A stretch of 7,283 nt of DNA from contig JAJQAI010000105.1 of assembly GCA_021203915.1 (NCBI GenBank), forward strand, positions 1 through 7,283, given 5' to 3'. The notes beneath the pieces were generated by a model that was not told where the DNA came from, did no database searches, and saw only the letters and a list, made by a program, of their open reading frames with translations. Positions 1 to 6,324 of this stretch are shown here, piece after piece. Position 1 is the stretch's first letter; every line of letters starts with the position of its first letter. The stretch comes from Prevotella sp. Lineage in GTDB: Bacteria > Bacteroidota > Bacteroidia > Bacteroidales > Bacteroidaceae. Both the position numbers and the translations under genes were made by a program.

Positions 1-77
1 GGTTGAGTAAGCCCCGAGAGAGAGACTGAAGACGAAATGAACAGCCCCCGAGCAGAATTAAAATCATTTGAAGAAAA
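1..77 (+). other. Spacer or leader upstream of rpsG, probably the rpsL-rpsG gap
   Basis: No recognisable protein tail is encoded here. In this gene order rpsL is expected just upstream, but stops occur within the first 11 bases in two frames and near base 29 in the third, so I cannot identify an rpsL C-terminus. The stretch holds two near-identical C-rich blocks, GCCCCGAG at 11-18 and GCCCCCGAG at 44-52, and a (GA)5 run at 16-25. A possible short ORF of 14 codons runs from ATG 37 to TGA 79-81 and overlaps the rpsG ATG as ATGA. The last 20 bases are A-rich with no Shine-Dalgarno, as is usual ahead of Bacteroidota genes. I see no convincing TAnnTTTG-type promoter. Confidence 0.5.
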
Positions 78-554
78 ATGAGAAAGGCAAAACCAAAGAA
101 GCGCGTGGTCCTTCCTGACCCCGTGTTCAACGACCAAAAGGTCTCAAAGTTCGTTAACCATCTTATGTACGATGGTAAGAAGAATATTTCATACGAGATA
201 TTCTATAAAGCAATTGATATAGTAAAGCAAAAGATGTCATCTGAGGAAAAGTCTGCCTTAGATATATGGAAGACGGCCTTAGACAACATTACACCGCAAG
301 TTGAGGTTAAATCTCGCCGTATTGGAGGTGCAACCTTCCAAGTTCCTACCGAAATACGCCCAGAGCGTAAAGAGAGTATTTCGATGAAGAATATGATAAA
401 TTTCGCTCGTAAGCGTGGTGGTAAGACTATGGCAGATAAACTAGCGGCAGAAATAATGGACGCATATAACAGTCAAGGTGGTGCCTTTAAACGTAAGGAG
501 GATATGCACCGTATGGCTGAGGCAAACCGTGCGTTCGCACACTTTAGATTCTAA
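78..554 (+). CDS. rpsG: 30S ribosomal protein S7 (uS7)
   Basis: S7 is the primary 16S rRNA 3'-domain binder. It nucleates assembly of the 30S head and lines the E-site and mRNA exit channel. The 158-residue product has the family signatures in order: a basic N-terminus (RKAKPKKR, residues 2-9), LPDPVFND (12-19), [11 protein letters not shown] (25-35), the hairpin region [20 protein letters not shown] (76-95), ARKRGGKTM (110-118) and the terminal block [21 protein letters not shown] beginning at 138. The length matches other Bacteroidota S7 proteins as I know them. The start is fixed by the conserved MRKAKPKKR. Adenines lie at -3 and -6 and there is no Shine-Dalgarno. It is followed 33 bases later by fusA, the classical str-operon order. 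In E. coli S7 represses its own operon; whether that holds here cannot be seen. Near the 3' end the KED codons give a strong Shine-Dalgarno-like AAGGAGG (495-501), which is explained by conserved protein sequence. Confidence 0.98.
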   Translation: MRKAKPKKRVVLPDPVFNDQKVSKFVNHLMYDGKKNISYEIFYKAIDIVKQKMSSEEKSALDIWKTALDNITPQVEVKSRRIGGATFQVPTEIRPERKESISMKNMINFARKRGGKTMADKLAAEIMDAYNSQGGAFKRKEDMHRMAEANRAFAHFRF

Positions 555-587
555 AGCGTAAGGTAAATTAAGGATAAAAAGATTGTT

Positions 588-2708
588 ATGGCAAACCAAG
601 ATCTACGTCTGACGCGCAATATCGGCATTATGGCACACATTGATGCTGGTAAGACAACTACCTCAGAACGTATCCTCTATTATACTGGAAAGACCCACAA
701 AATCGGTGAGGTCCATGATGGCGCAGCGATGATGGATTGGATGGCTCAAGAGCAAGAACGAGGCATCACCATTACTTCTGCGGCTACGACATGTTATTGG
801 CACTATGACAACAAACAGTTTAAGCTTAATCTCATAGATACTCCGGGGCATGTGGACTTTACTGCTGAAGTGGAGCGCTCACTTCGTGTTCTTGATGGAG
901 CTGTAGCTACTTATTGTGCAGTTGGTGGTGTACAACCACAATCAGAGACTGTATGGCGTCAAGCCGATAAGTATAATGTTCCACGCCTAGGATATGTGAA
1001 CAAGATGGACCGCTCAGGTGCAGACTATTATGACGTACTACGTCAGATGAGGGATGTCCTTGGTGCTAATCCAGTTAATTTGGTTGTTCCTATTGGAGCA
1101 GAGGAAAATTTCAAGGGTTTAGTAGACCTAATAAGGATGAAGGCTATTTATTGGCATGATGAAACTTTAGGTGCTGACTTTGAAATAGCTGATATTCCTT
1201 CTGACCTTAAAGAAGAGGCAGAAGAGTGGCGAGCTAAACTTTTAGAAAGTGCTGCAGAGCTTGATGATAGCCTAATGGAGAAGTATTTTGATAATCCTGA
1301 TGCTATAACTCAGGAGGAAATCATTTCTGCTATTAGGAAAGGAACTCTTCAGATGAAGTGTACACCGATGCTTTGTGGCTCTTCATTTAAGAATAAGGGA
1401 GTACAAACATTGCTTGATTATGTTTGTGCATTTTTACCCTCACCAGTGGATACGCCAAATATTGTTGGCACAAATCCTTCAACCCAGGACGAAGAAGATC
1501 GTAAACCATCTGTAGATGCACCGACTTCTGCTCTAGCATTTAAGATTGCAACAGATCCTTATGTGGGACGTCTTGTATTCTTTAGAGTATATTCAGGTAA
1601 GGTAGAATCTGGCTCTTACATCTATAATACTCGTACTGGTAGAAAAGATAGAGTAAGCCGCTTATTCCAAATGAACTCGAACAAGCAAGTTCCAATGGAA
1701 TGTATCGAAGCAGGTGATATAGGTGCGGGAGTTGGTTTTAAAGATATACGCACGGGTGATACACTTTGTGACGAGGCACATCCTATTGTGCTAGAGTCTA
1801 TGACATTCCCTGACCCAGTAATTGGAATTGCAGTTGAGCCTAAGAGCCAAGCAGATATCGATAAGTTAGGTATTGGCCTTGCTAAGTTGGCCGAAGAGGA
1901 TCCAACCTTTACCGTACATACGGACGAGCAAAGTGGTCAAACTGTGATTTCCGGTATGGGTGAGTTGCACTTGGATATTATCATTGATCGCCTAAAACGA
2001 GAATTTAAAGTTGAATGCAATCAAGGTAAGCCCCAAGTTAATTATAAAGAAGCAATTACTAAGACCGTTAACCTACGTGAGCTTTACAAAAAGCAAAGTG
2101 GTGGTAGAGGTAAGTTTGCCGATATCATTGTAAACATTGGTCCGGTAGACGATGACTTTAAGCAGGGCGGTCTTCAGTTCGTTAATGAAGTAAAAGGTGG
2201 TAATATTCCAAAGGAATTTATTCCATCTGTTGAAAAGGGCTTTGAAAATGCCATGAAAACAGGTGTACTTGGTGGCTTTCCAATGAATAGCATGAAAGTT
2301 ACCTTAGTAGATGGCTCATATCATCCAGTGGATTCAGATCAGTTGTCCTTTGAGATAGCTGCAATGAATGCCTACCGTAGTGCCTGTCAAAAGGCTGGTC
2401 CTGTGCTCTTAGAGCCTATAATGAAACTCGAGGTGGTAACCCCAGAGGATAATATGGGTGATGTCATCGGAGATTTAAATAAGCGTCGTGGTCAAGTTGA
2501 AGGTATGGATGAGGCTCGAAGCGGTGGCGCTAGAATTATTAGAGCTAAGGTTCCACTAGCTGAAATGTTCGGCTATGTTACAACACTTAGAACAATAACC
2601 TCTGGGCGTGCCACAAGTTCAATGGAATACGATCATCACGCACCACTTACTAGTTCACAAGCCAAGCAGGTTTTAGAAGAAATGGGTGGAAGAGTAGATT
2701 TAGTATAA
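588..2708 (+). CDS. fusA: Elongation factor G, canonical GTPase form (EF-G1)
   Basis: EF-G is the cytoplasmic translational GTPase that moves tRNAs and mRNA after peptide-bond formation and, with RRF, recycles ribosomes. The 706-residue protein is full length (E. coli has about 704). Its G domain is complete: P-loop AHIDAGKT (16-23), switch I RGITI (58-62), DTPGH (84-88) with the catalytic His88, NKMD (138-141), and a G5-like GSSFKNKG near the end of the G domain. Beta-barrel domain II, then domains III, IV and V follow. The domain IV tip keeps the translocation loop GSYHPVDS, with His579 at the position of E. coli His583. Domain V carries [15 protein letters not shown]. Bacteroidota often have a second EF-G that lacks GTPase residues; the intact motifs and the str-operon location mark this as the normal enzyme. 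The start is set by [19 protein letters not shown]. An AGGAT at 571-575 lies 12 bases upstream, too far to be a good Shine-Dalgarno. Confidence 0.98.
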   Translation: MANQDLRLTRNIGIMAHIDAGKTTTSERILYYTGKTHKIGEVHDGAAMMDWMAQEQERGITITSAATTCYWHYDNKQFKLNLIDTPGHVDFTAEVERSLRVLDGAVATYCAVGGVQPQSETVWRQADKYNVPRLGYVNKMDRSGADYYDVLRQMRDVLGANPVNLVVPIGAEENFKGLVDLIRMKAIYWHDETLGADFEIADIPSDLKEEAEEWRAKLLESAAELDDSLMEKYFDNPDAITQEEIISAIRKGTLQMKCTPMLCGSSFKNKGVQTLLDYVCAFLPSPVDTPNIVGTNPSTQDEEDRKPSVDAPTSALAFKIATDPYVGRLVFFRVYSGKVESGSYIYNTRTGRKDRVSRLFQMNSNKQVPMECIEAGDIGAGVGFKDIRTGDTLCDEAHPIVLESMTFPDPVIGIAVEPKSQADIDKLGIGLAKLAEEDPTFTVHTDEQSGQTVISGMGELHLDIIIDRLKREFKVECNQGKPQVNYKEAITKTVNLRELYKKQSGGRGKFADIIVNIGPVDDDFKQGGLQFVNEVKGGNIPKEFIPSVEKGFENAMKTGVLGGFPMNSMKVTLVDGSYHPVDSDQLSFEIAAMNAYRSACQKAGPVLLEPIMKLEVVTPEDNMGDVIGDLNKRRGQVEGMDEARSGGARIIRAKVPLAEMFGYVTTLRTITSGRATSSMEYDHHAPLTSSQAKQVLEEMGGRVDLV

Positions 2709-2818
2709 AAGAAAGAATAATCGGGGAACGAGGAGTCTTGTTAGCGAATGACTCTTAACTTGGCCTTATCTCTTCCCTAGAAACGAAATGTTTAATAAAT
2801 AAACTATTTTTAAGAAAG
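2709..2818 (+). other. fusA-rpsJ intergenic region (junction of str and S10 blocks)
   Basis: This is the longest non-coding gap in the window and sits exactly where E. coli-type str operons carry tuf. I see no tuf gene or remnant. The left and central part (2723-2778) can form a paired structure, listed separately. The right part (2779-2818) is very A/T-rich and single-stranded in character, and leads to the rpsJ start with A at -3 and -6. A five-of-six match to the Bacteroidota -7 box TAnnTTTG occurs at 2756-2763 (TAACTTGG), with a CTTG at 2737-2740. The 15-base spacing is shorter than the usual 19 or so, so I do not call a promoter. Confidence 0.7.
2723..2778 (+). promoter_or_regulatory. 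Candidate structured leader RNA upstream of the S10 gene block
   Basis: Two nested helices can be drawn by hand. In the outer one, GGGGAA (2723-2728) pairs with TTCCCT (2773-2778, one G-U pair), and GAG (2730-2732) pairs with CTC (2770-2772), leaving C2729 bulged. In the inner one, GAGTC (2733-2737) pairs with GACTC (2750-2754), stacked directly on the outer helix. This leaves a 12-base apical loop (2738-2749) and a one-sided internal loop at 2755-2769. No T-run follows, so it is not an intrinsic terminator. The position just before rpsJ and ten further ribosomal or r-protein-linked genes suggests autogenous control or an RNase processing site. Pairing was found by eye, with no folding energy or covariation, so the function is inference. 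I do not recognise a named RNA family. Confidence 0.4.
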
Positions 2819-3124
2819 ATGAGTCAAAAAATTAGAATCAAGCTAAAGTCTTACGACCACAAGTTGGTTGATAAGTCGGCAGAGAAAATCGTCAAGGCTG
2901 TGAAAGCTACTGGCGCTATTGTGAGTGGTCCAATTCCATTGCCAACTCACAAACGTATCTTTACGGTAAACCGTAGTACTTTTGTGAACAAAAAGTCAAG
3001 GGAGCAGTTCCAGCTTAGTAACTATAAGCGTCTAATCGACATCTATAGCTCAACGGCTAAGACTGTGGATGCGCTTATGAAGTTAGAACTTCCTAGCGGT
3101 GTAGAAGTAGAGATAAAAGTGTAG
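2819..3124 (+). CDS. rpsJ: 30S ribosomal protein S10 / NusE (uS10)
   Basis: S10 is a 30S head protein and, as NusE, also binds NusB and NusG in transcription antitermination complexes. The 101-residue product is the normal length. Visible family blocks are [21 protein letters not shown] (about 5-25), [15 protein letters not shown] (31-45), the extended loop [13 protein letters not shown] (52-64) that inserts into the 30S head, and RLIDI followed by [21 protein letters not shown] at the C-terminus. The start is unambiguous: [13 protein letters not shown] aligns with the conserved N-terminus and the ATG has A at -3 and -6. It opens the S10 gene block after a 110-base gap that could hold leader RNA control. 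It ends with TAG, and rplC follows after 45 bases. Confidence 0.98.
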   Translation: MSQKIRIKLKSYDHKLVDKSAEKIVKAVKATGAIVSGPIPLPTHKRIFTVNRSTFVNKKSREQFQLSNYKRLIDIYSSTAKTVDALMKLELPSGVEVEIKV

Positions 3125-3150
3125 ACTTTTTTTAAAGTAAAGCAAAATAA

Positions 3151-3163
3151 TAATTTAATTTAA
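3151..3163 (+). repeat. TAATTTAATTTAA motif just upstream of rplC (copy 1)
   Basis: This 13-base A/T motif ends six bases before the rplC start codon. The identical 13 bases occur ahead of rpsS at 5581-5593, eight bases before that start. The location suggests a low-structure, U/A-rich translation-initiation enhancer, for example an S1-binding stretch, in a lineage that rarely uses Shine-Dalgarno pairing. That role is inference. In such A/T-rich spacers, chance similarity remains possible. Confidence 0.35.
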
Positions 3164-3169
3164 ATTGAA

Positions 3170-3784
3170 ATGCCAGGATTAATAGGAAAGAAAATCGGAA
3201 TGACATCCGTTTTCAGTGCCGACGGCAAAAATGTGCCGTGCACTGTTATCGAAGCAGGTCCTTGCGTTGTCACTCAGTTAAAGACCGTAGAGAAGGATGG
3301 CTATAAAGCTGTTCAATTAGGATTTGGTGAGGCTACTGAAAAGCATACCACCAAACCTATGATGGGAGTCTTTAAAAAAGCTGGGACGACACCAAAGAAA
3401 CACTTGGCCGAGTTCAAATTTGATACTGACTACAATCTTGGAGATACCATTACTGTGGATATTTTTGCTGACGCGTCATTTGTGGATGTTGTTGGTACTT
3501 CCAAAGGTAAAGGTTTCCAAGGCGTAGTTAAGCGCCATGGCTTTGGTGGAGTAGGTCAGCGTACTCACGGCCAAGACGACCGCGCCCGTCACCCAGGATC
3601 AATTGGAGCTTGCTCCTTTCCTGCTAAGGTGTTTAAGGGTATGCGCATGGCTGGTCATATGGGATCAGATAGAGTAACTACGCAGAACCTTAGAGTGTTA
3701 AAAGTTATACCAGAGCATAACCTTATTTTGGTAAAAGGTAGTGTTGCTGGTTGTATTGGTTCAACTCTTTTAATTTTGAAATGA
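3170..3784 (+). CDS. rplC: 50S ribosomal protein L3 (uL3)
   Basis: L3 is one of the two proteins that initiate 50S assembly, and its extension reaches toward the peptidyl-transferase centre. The 204-residue product has the N-terminal [15 protein letters not shown], then [17 protein letters not shown] (109-125), the central extension through [29 protein letters not shown] (129-157), and [16 protein letters not shown]. At the position of E. coli Gln150, which PrmB methylates, it has Ser149 (E. coli GQNQTP against GACSFP here), so that modification cannot occur. I recall this GACS(Y/F)P form from other Bacteroidota. The C-terminus, [12 protein letters not shown], fits the family's GS(x)VLI end. 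The start follows the conserved MPGLIGKK. The TGA stop shares its last base with the rplD ATG, which indicates coupled translation. Confidence 0.98.
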   Translation: MPGLIGKKIGMTSVFSADGKNVPCTVIEAGPCVVTQLKTVEKDGYKAVQLGFGEATEKHTTKPMMGVFKKAGTTPKKHLAEFKFDTDYNLGDTITVDIFADASFVDVVGTSKGKGFQGVVKRHGFGGVGQRTHGQDDRARHPGSIGACSFPAKVFKGMRMAGHMGSDRVTTQNLRVLKVIPEHNLILVKGSVAGCIGSTLLILK

Positions 3785-4413
3785 TGGAACTCAGCGTATT
3801 AAATATTAAAGGTGAAGATACCGGAAGAAAGGTCACCTTAAATGAATCCGTCTTCGGAATTGAACCGAACGACCATGTGTTATACTTGGCTGTTAAGCAG
3901 TATATGGCAAATTCTCGTCAAGGTACTGCAAAGTCTAAAGAACGTAGTGAAATCGCAGGTTCCACACGTAAGCTCATACGTCAAAAAGGTAGTGGCGGTG
4001 CCCGCCGTGGTGATATAAAATCTCCACTTCTTCGTGGTGGTGGTAGAGTATTTGGACCCAAGCCAAGAGATTATAGCTTTAAACTCAACAAGAAGGTAAA
4101 ACTCCTTGCTAGAAAGAGCGCTTTGTCATACAAAGCCAAGGAAAATGCTATCATTATTGTTGAAGATTTTACCTTTGATGCACCCAAAACTAAAGATTTT
4201 TTAAATTTTGCTAAAAATCTTAAAGTGGACGGGAAGAAACTTTTGCTGGCTTTGCCGGATGTTAATAAAAATGTATATTTGTCGGCTCGAAATTTAAGGC
4301 GTACCGAAGTTATGCTCGCTTCAACACTCAATTCTTATAAAGTATTGGATGCTGACGTGCTTGTTATGACTGAAAACGCCCTCGGTGTTATTGACGGCAT
4401 ATTGAATAAGTAA
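3784..4413 (+). CDS. rplD: 50S ribosomal protein L4 (uL4)
   Basis: L4 binds 23S rRNA early in assembly, and its long loop, with L22, forms the constriction of the peptide exit tunnel. From ATG 3784 the product is 209 residues: the N-terminal [17 protein letters not shown], the tunnel loop at about 44-100 ([43 protein letters not shown]), then RKSALSYKA and a C-terminal globular domain ending [11 protein letters not shown]. An in-frame ATG lies directly before (3781) and a TTG further up (3751). I prefer 3784 because Bacteroidota L4 proteins start ME.VNVLNIKG-like and because A falls at -3; 3781 would add one Met. Either start overlaps the rplC stop. The gene ends in tandem stops, TAATAA. E. 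coli L4 represses its own S10 operon through a leader hairpin that is mainly gammaproteobacterial, so the same mechanism should not be assumed here. Confidence 0.96.
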   Translation: MELSVLNIKGEDTGRKVTLNESVFGIEPNDHVLYLAVKQYMANSRQGTAKSKERSEIAGSTRKLIRQKGSGGARRGDIKSPLLRGGGRVFGPKPRDYSFKLNKKVKLLARKSALSYKAKENAIIIVEDFTFDAPKTKDFLNFAKNLKVDGKKLLLALPDVNKNVYLSARNLRRTEVMLASTLNSYKVLDADVLVMTENALGVIDGILNK

Positions 4414-4414
4414 T

Positions 4415-4420
4415 AAGGAG
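4415..4420 (+). promoter_or_regulatory. Strong Shine-Dalgarno AAGGAG of rplW
   Basis: AAGGAG ends seven bases before the rplW ATG, a textbook spacing. It starts inside the second of the tandem rplD stop codons. It is the only well-spaced Shine-Dalgarno in front of any of the eleven genes here. In Bacteroidota the anti-Shine-Dalgarno of 16S rRNA is thought to be sequestered on the 30S platform, so a good site in front of one gene is unusual and may carry regulation. Confidence 0.75.
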
Positions 4421-4427
4421 AAAAATT

Positions 4428-4721
4428 ATGGGATTTATCATTAAGCCGTTGGTTTCCGAGAAAATGACTGGCATCACGGAGAAAATGCCAAATAGGTATG
4501 GTTTCATCGTGCGTCCAGAGGCCAACAAATTACAGATTAAGAAAGAGATTGAAGCACAGTACGACGTAAAGGTTGATACTGTAAATACGATGCGCTATGA
4601 GGGTAAACGCTCTAGCAGGTATACTAAGGCAGGACTGATAAAGGGAAAGAAACCCGCTTTCAAGAAGGCCATAGTAACGCTTAAAGAGGGCGAAACCATT
4701 GATTTCTATAGCGGTGTCTAA
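4428..4721 (+). CDS. rplW: 50S ribosomal protein L23 (uL23)
   Basis: L23 sits at the rim of the peptide exit tunnel and is the docking site for trigger factor, SRP and the Sec translocon. The 97-residue product shows IIKPLVSEKMT near the N-terminus; Glu11 of the VSEK motif corresponds to E. coli Glu18, the trigger-factor contact. Later come NRYGFIVRPEANKLQIKKEIEAQYDVKVDTVNTM (about 22-55), the basic loop RYEGKRSSRYTKAGLIKGKKPAFKKA (56-81) and the C-terminal VTLKEGETIDFYSGV. The length is normal. The N-terminus is shorter than in E. coli, where extra residues precede the VSEK motif, but no other start lies upstream before the rplD stops, and the Shine-Dalgarno at 4415-4420 confirms this ATG. 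The gene is 14 bases after rplD and 16 before rplB. Confidence 0.97.
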   Translation: MGFIIKPLVSEKMTGITEKMPNRYGFIVRPEANKLQIKKEIEAQYDVKVDTVNTMRYEGKRSSRYTKAGLIKGKKPAFKKAIVTLKEGETIDFYSGV

Positions 4722-4737
4722 TTTTCTAATATAGATA

Positions 4738-5565
4738 ATGGCAGTACGTAAATTTAAGCCGGTCACCCCGGGACAAAGGCACAAGGTTATTGGTACATTC
4801 GAAGAAATTACTGCAAAAGTACCAGAGAAGTCTCTCGTTAGAGGTAAGCGCTCTACGGGAGGTAGAAATAATACCGGGCGAATGACTATCCGCTATCGTG
4901 GTGGTGGTCATAAGAGAAAGTATCGTTTCATCGACTTTAAACGTGATAAGGACGGAGTTCCTGCTACAGTTAAGACGATTGAGTACGATCCAAATCGTTC
5001 AGCACGTATCGCACTACTGTATTACGCTGATGGTGAGAAACGTTACATTATTGCTCCCAATGGTCTACAGGTGGGCGCTACACTAATGTCTGGAGCTGAT
5101 GCAGTACCAGAAATTGGAAACGCTTTACCACTTGCTAACATTCCAGTGGGTACTGTGATTCACAACATTGAGCTTAGACCTGGTCAAGGTGCTTTGCTCG
5201 TACGTTCAGCAGGAAATTTTGCACAGTTAACATCCCGTGAGGGTCGTTATTGTGTGATTAAACTTCCTTCAGGAGAGATACGTAAAATTCTTAGTGCTTG
5301 TAAGGCAACAATAGGTAGCGTTGGTAATTCTGACCATGGTCTTGAGCGTTCTGGTAAGGCTGGTCGCTCTCGTTGGCTTGGTTGGCGTCCACGTAACCGT
5401 GGTGTTGCTATGAACCCTGTTGATCACCCAATGGGCGGTGGTGAAGGTAGACAGTCTGGAGGACATCCACGCTCTCGTAATGGATTATACGCTAAAGGTA
5501 AGAAGACTAGAGACCGCAAAAAGAACTCTAGTAAGTATATCATGGTAAGAGCTAGCAAGCGCTAG
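4738..5565 (+). CDS. rplB: 50S ribosomal protein L2 (uL2)
   Basis: L2 is the most conserved 50S core protein. It helps join the subunits and is needed for peptidyl-transferase activity. The 275-residue protein has the N-terminal [46 protein letters not shown] (41-63), the OB-fold and SH3-like RNA-binding core ([15 protein letters not shown] at 82-96, [25 protein letters not shown] at 135-159), [18 protein letters not shown] (196-213) and [14 protein letters not shown] (225-238). His230, counted with Met, matches the functional E. coli His229. The second His of the common DHPH motif is Met232, which I recall as normal for Bacteroidota. The C-terminus is a basic tail. The start is fixed by MAVRKFKP. 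There is no Shine-Dalgarno; the start context AGATAATG also precedes rplV. Confidence 0.98.
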   Translation: MAVRKFKPVTPGQRHKVIGTFEEITAKVPEKSLVRGKRSTGGRNNTGRMTIRYRGGGHKRKYRFIDFKRDKDGVPATVKTIEYDPNRSARIALLYYADGEKRYIIAPNGLQVGATLMSGADAVPEIGNALPLANIPVGTVIHNIELRPGQGALLVRSAGNFAQLTSREGRYCVIKLPSGEIRKILSACKATIGSVGNSDHGLERSGKAGRSRWLGWRPRNRGVAMNPVDHPMGGGEGRQSGGHPRSRNGLYAKGKKTRDRKKNSSKYIMVRASKR

Positions 5566-5580
5566 GGTTAGGAAAAAAAG

Positions 5581-5593
5581 TAATTTAATTTAA
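5581..5593 (+). repeat. TAATTTAATTTAA motif just upstream of rpsS (copy 2)
   Basis: An identical copy of the 13-base motif at 3151-3163, here ending eight bases before the rpsS ATG and preceded by an A-run (5573-5579). The shared sequence and similar distance to two different start codons suggest a common initiation-region role. The alternative is simple A/T-rich composition. Confidence 0.35.
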
Positions 5594-5601
5594 GTTAGAT
5601 T

Positions 5602-5871
5602 ATGAGTCGTTCATTAAAGAAAGGTCCATATATAAATGTAAAGCTCGAGAAGAAGATACTCGCTATGAATGAAAGCGGGAAAAAGAGCGTGGTTAAAACT
5701 TGGGCCAGAGCCTCGATGATTTCTCCTGACTTTGTTGGACACACCGTGGCAGTACATAACGGAAACAAGTTTATCCCTGTTTACATCACTGAAAATATGG
5801 TAGGCCATAAACTCGGTGAGTTCTCAATGACACGTCGTTTTGGTGGTCATGCAGGTAACAAGAAGAGATAA
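5602..5871 (+). CDS. rpsS: 30S ribosomal protein S19 (uS19)
   Basis: S19 binds the 16S 3' domain in the 30S head, pairs with S13, and contacts 23S rRNA through the intersubunit bridge. The 89-residue product carries [18 protein letters not shown] (2-19), the [31 protein letters not shown] core (about 32-62) and the signature [26 protein letters not shown] (64-89). The length fits the family (E. coli 92), with a slightly shorter basic tail. The start is set by the conserved M(S/P)RSLKKGP. It lies 36 bases after rplB and 39 before rplV. The upstream spacer holds copy 2 of the TAATTTAATTTAA motif and no Shine-Dalgarno. Confidence 0.98.
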   Translation: MSRSLKKGPYINVKLEKKILAMNESGKKSVVKTWARASMISPDFVGHTVAVHNGNKFIPVYITENMVGHKLGEFSMTRRFGGHAGNKKR

Positions 5872-5910
5872 ACTTTGACTAACATTTTTTGAGAAAAAAA
5901 TTTTAAGATA

Positions 5911-6324
5911 ATGGGATCAAAGAAAAGAATAGCAGCTCAAACAAGAAAAGAGGCTCGTAAAACTATGTATTTTGCTAGTCTTAAGGGTTGCCCATCCTCT
6001 CCACGTAAAATGCGTTACGTGGTGGATATGATAAGAGGAGTTGAAGTTGATCGCGCTCTTGGTATCTTGAGATTCTCTAAGAAAGCAGCTGCTTATAATG
6101 TTGAGAAACTCTTGCGTTCGGCCATAGCAAATTGGGAAACCAAAAACGAACGTCGTGCTGAGGCTGGTGAACTTTATGTCTCTAGAGTATTTGTTGATGA
6201 AGGTTCTACGCTTAAGCGTATGAGACCTGCTCCACAGGGACGTGCCTATAGAATACGTAAACGTAGTAACCACGTGACTTTATTTGTGGACTCCAAAAAT
6301 AACACTGAAAAAATCGAAGCGTAA
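5911..6324 (+). CDS. rplV: 50S ribosomal protein L22 (uL22), extended form
   Basis: L22 contacts all six 23S rRNA domains, and its long beta-hairpin lines the exit tunnel opposite L4. The 137-residue product is longer than E. coli L22 (110). About 16 extra N-terminal residues, rich in Lys and Arg ([16 protein letters not shown]), precede the usual [14 protein letters not shown] block (30-43), and a short polar tail follows the usual end. The hairpin, about 96-121, contains [25 protein letters not shown] at 101-103 matches the E. coli MKR site linked to macrolide resistance, and nothing there looks like a resistance deletion. Other Bacteroidota have the same extension as I recall, and I see no better internal start, so 5911 stands. 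A at -3 and -6 supports it. Its TAA shares a base with the rpsC ATG. Confidence 0.97.
   Translation: MGSKKRIAAQTRKEARKTMYFASLKGCPSSPRKMRYVVDMIRGVEVDRALGILRFSKKAAAYNVEKLLRSAIANWETKNERRAEAGELYVSRVFVDEGSTLKRMRPAPQGRAYRIRKRSNHVTLFVDSKNNTEKIEA

Noticed and set aside
1..11. 3' end of rpsL at the window start
   Set aside because: Too few bases are present before the first stops to recognise any S12 residues, so I did not annotate it.
62..72. TTTG at 67-70 as a -7 promoter box for rpsG
   Set aside because: The preceding TA is missing, and transcription would begin almost at the start codon.
2737..2763. Bacteroidota-type promoter (CTTG and TAACTTGG) before rpsJ
   Set aside because: Both boxes are imperfect and the 15-base spacing is short. 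The bases also fall within the candidate RNA structure, so I do not call it.
3125..3138. ACTTTTTTTAAAGT palindrome after rpsJ as a terminator
   Set aside because: A five-pair A/T stem is too weak to terminate, and the operon continues.
3751..3783. Upstream TTG start for rplD
   Set aside because: It would add eleven residues ([11 protein letters not shown]) not seen in L4 and lies deep in rplC; ATG 3784 or 3781 fits the family N-terminus.
4193..4221. AAGATTTTT ... AAAAATCTT inverted repeat within rplD
   Set aside because: It is nearly all A/T with an 11-base loop inside coding sequence for [15 protein letters not shown] residues. Composition explains it.
4898..5086. Plus-strand 62-codon open frame within rplB
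   Set aside because: It is a frame-shifted reading of well-conserved L2 coding sequence with no family resemblance.
5552..5565. CTAGC-AAGC-GCTAG hairpin at the end of rplB as a terminator
   Set aside because: The stem is only five pairs, is inside the coding sequence, and is followed by A-rich sequence, not a T-run. rpsS continues the operon.
5884..5900. TTTTTT-GAG-AAAAAA hairpin upstream of rplV
   Set aside because: It is an A/T-only stem with a three-base loop in an A/T-rich spacer, not distinguishable from composition.
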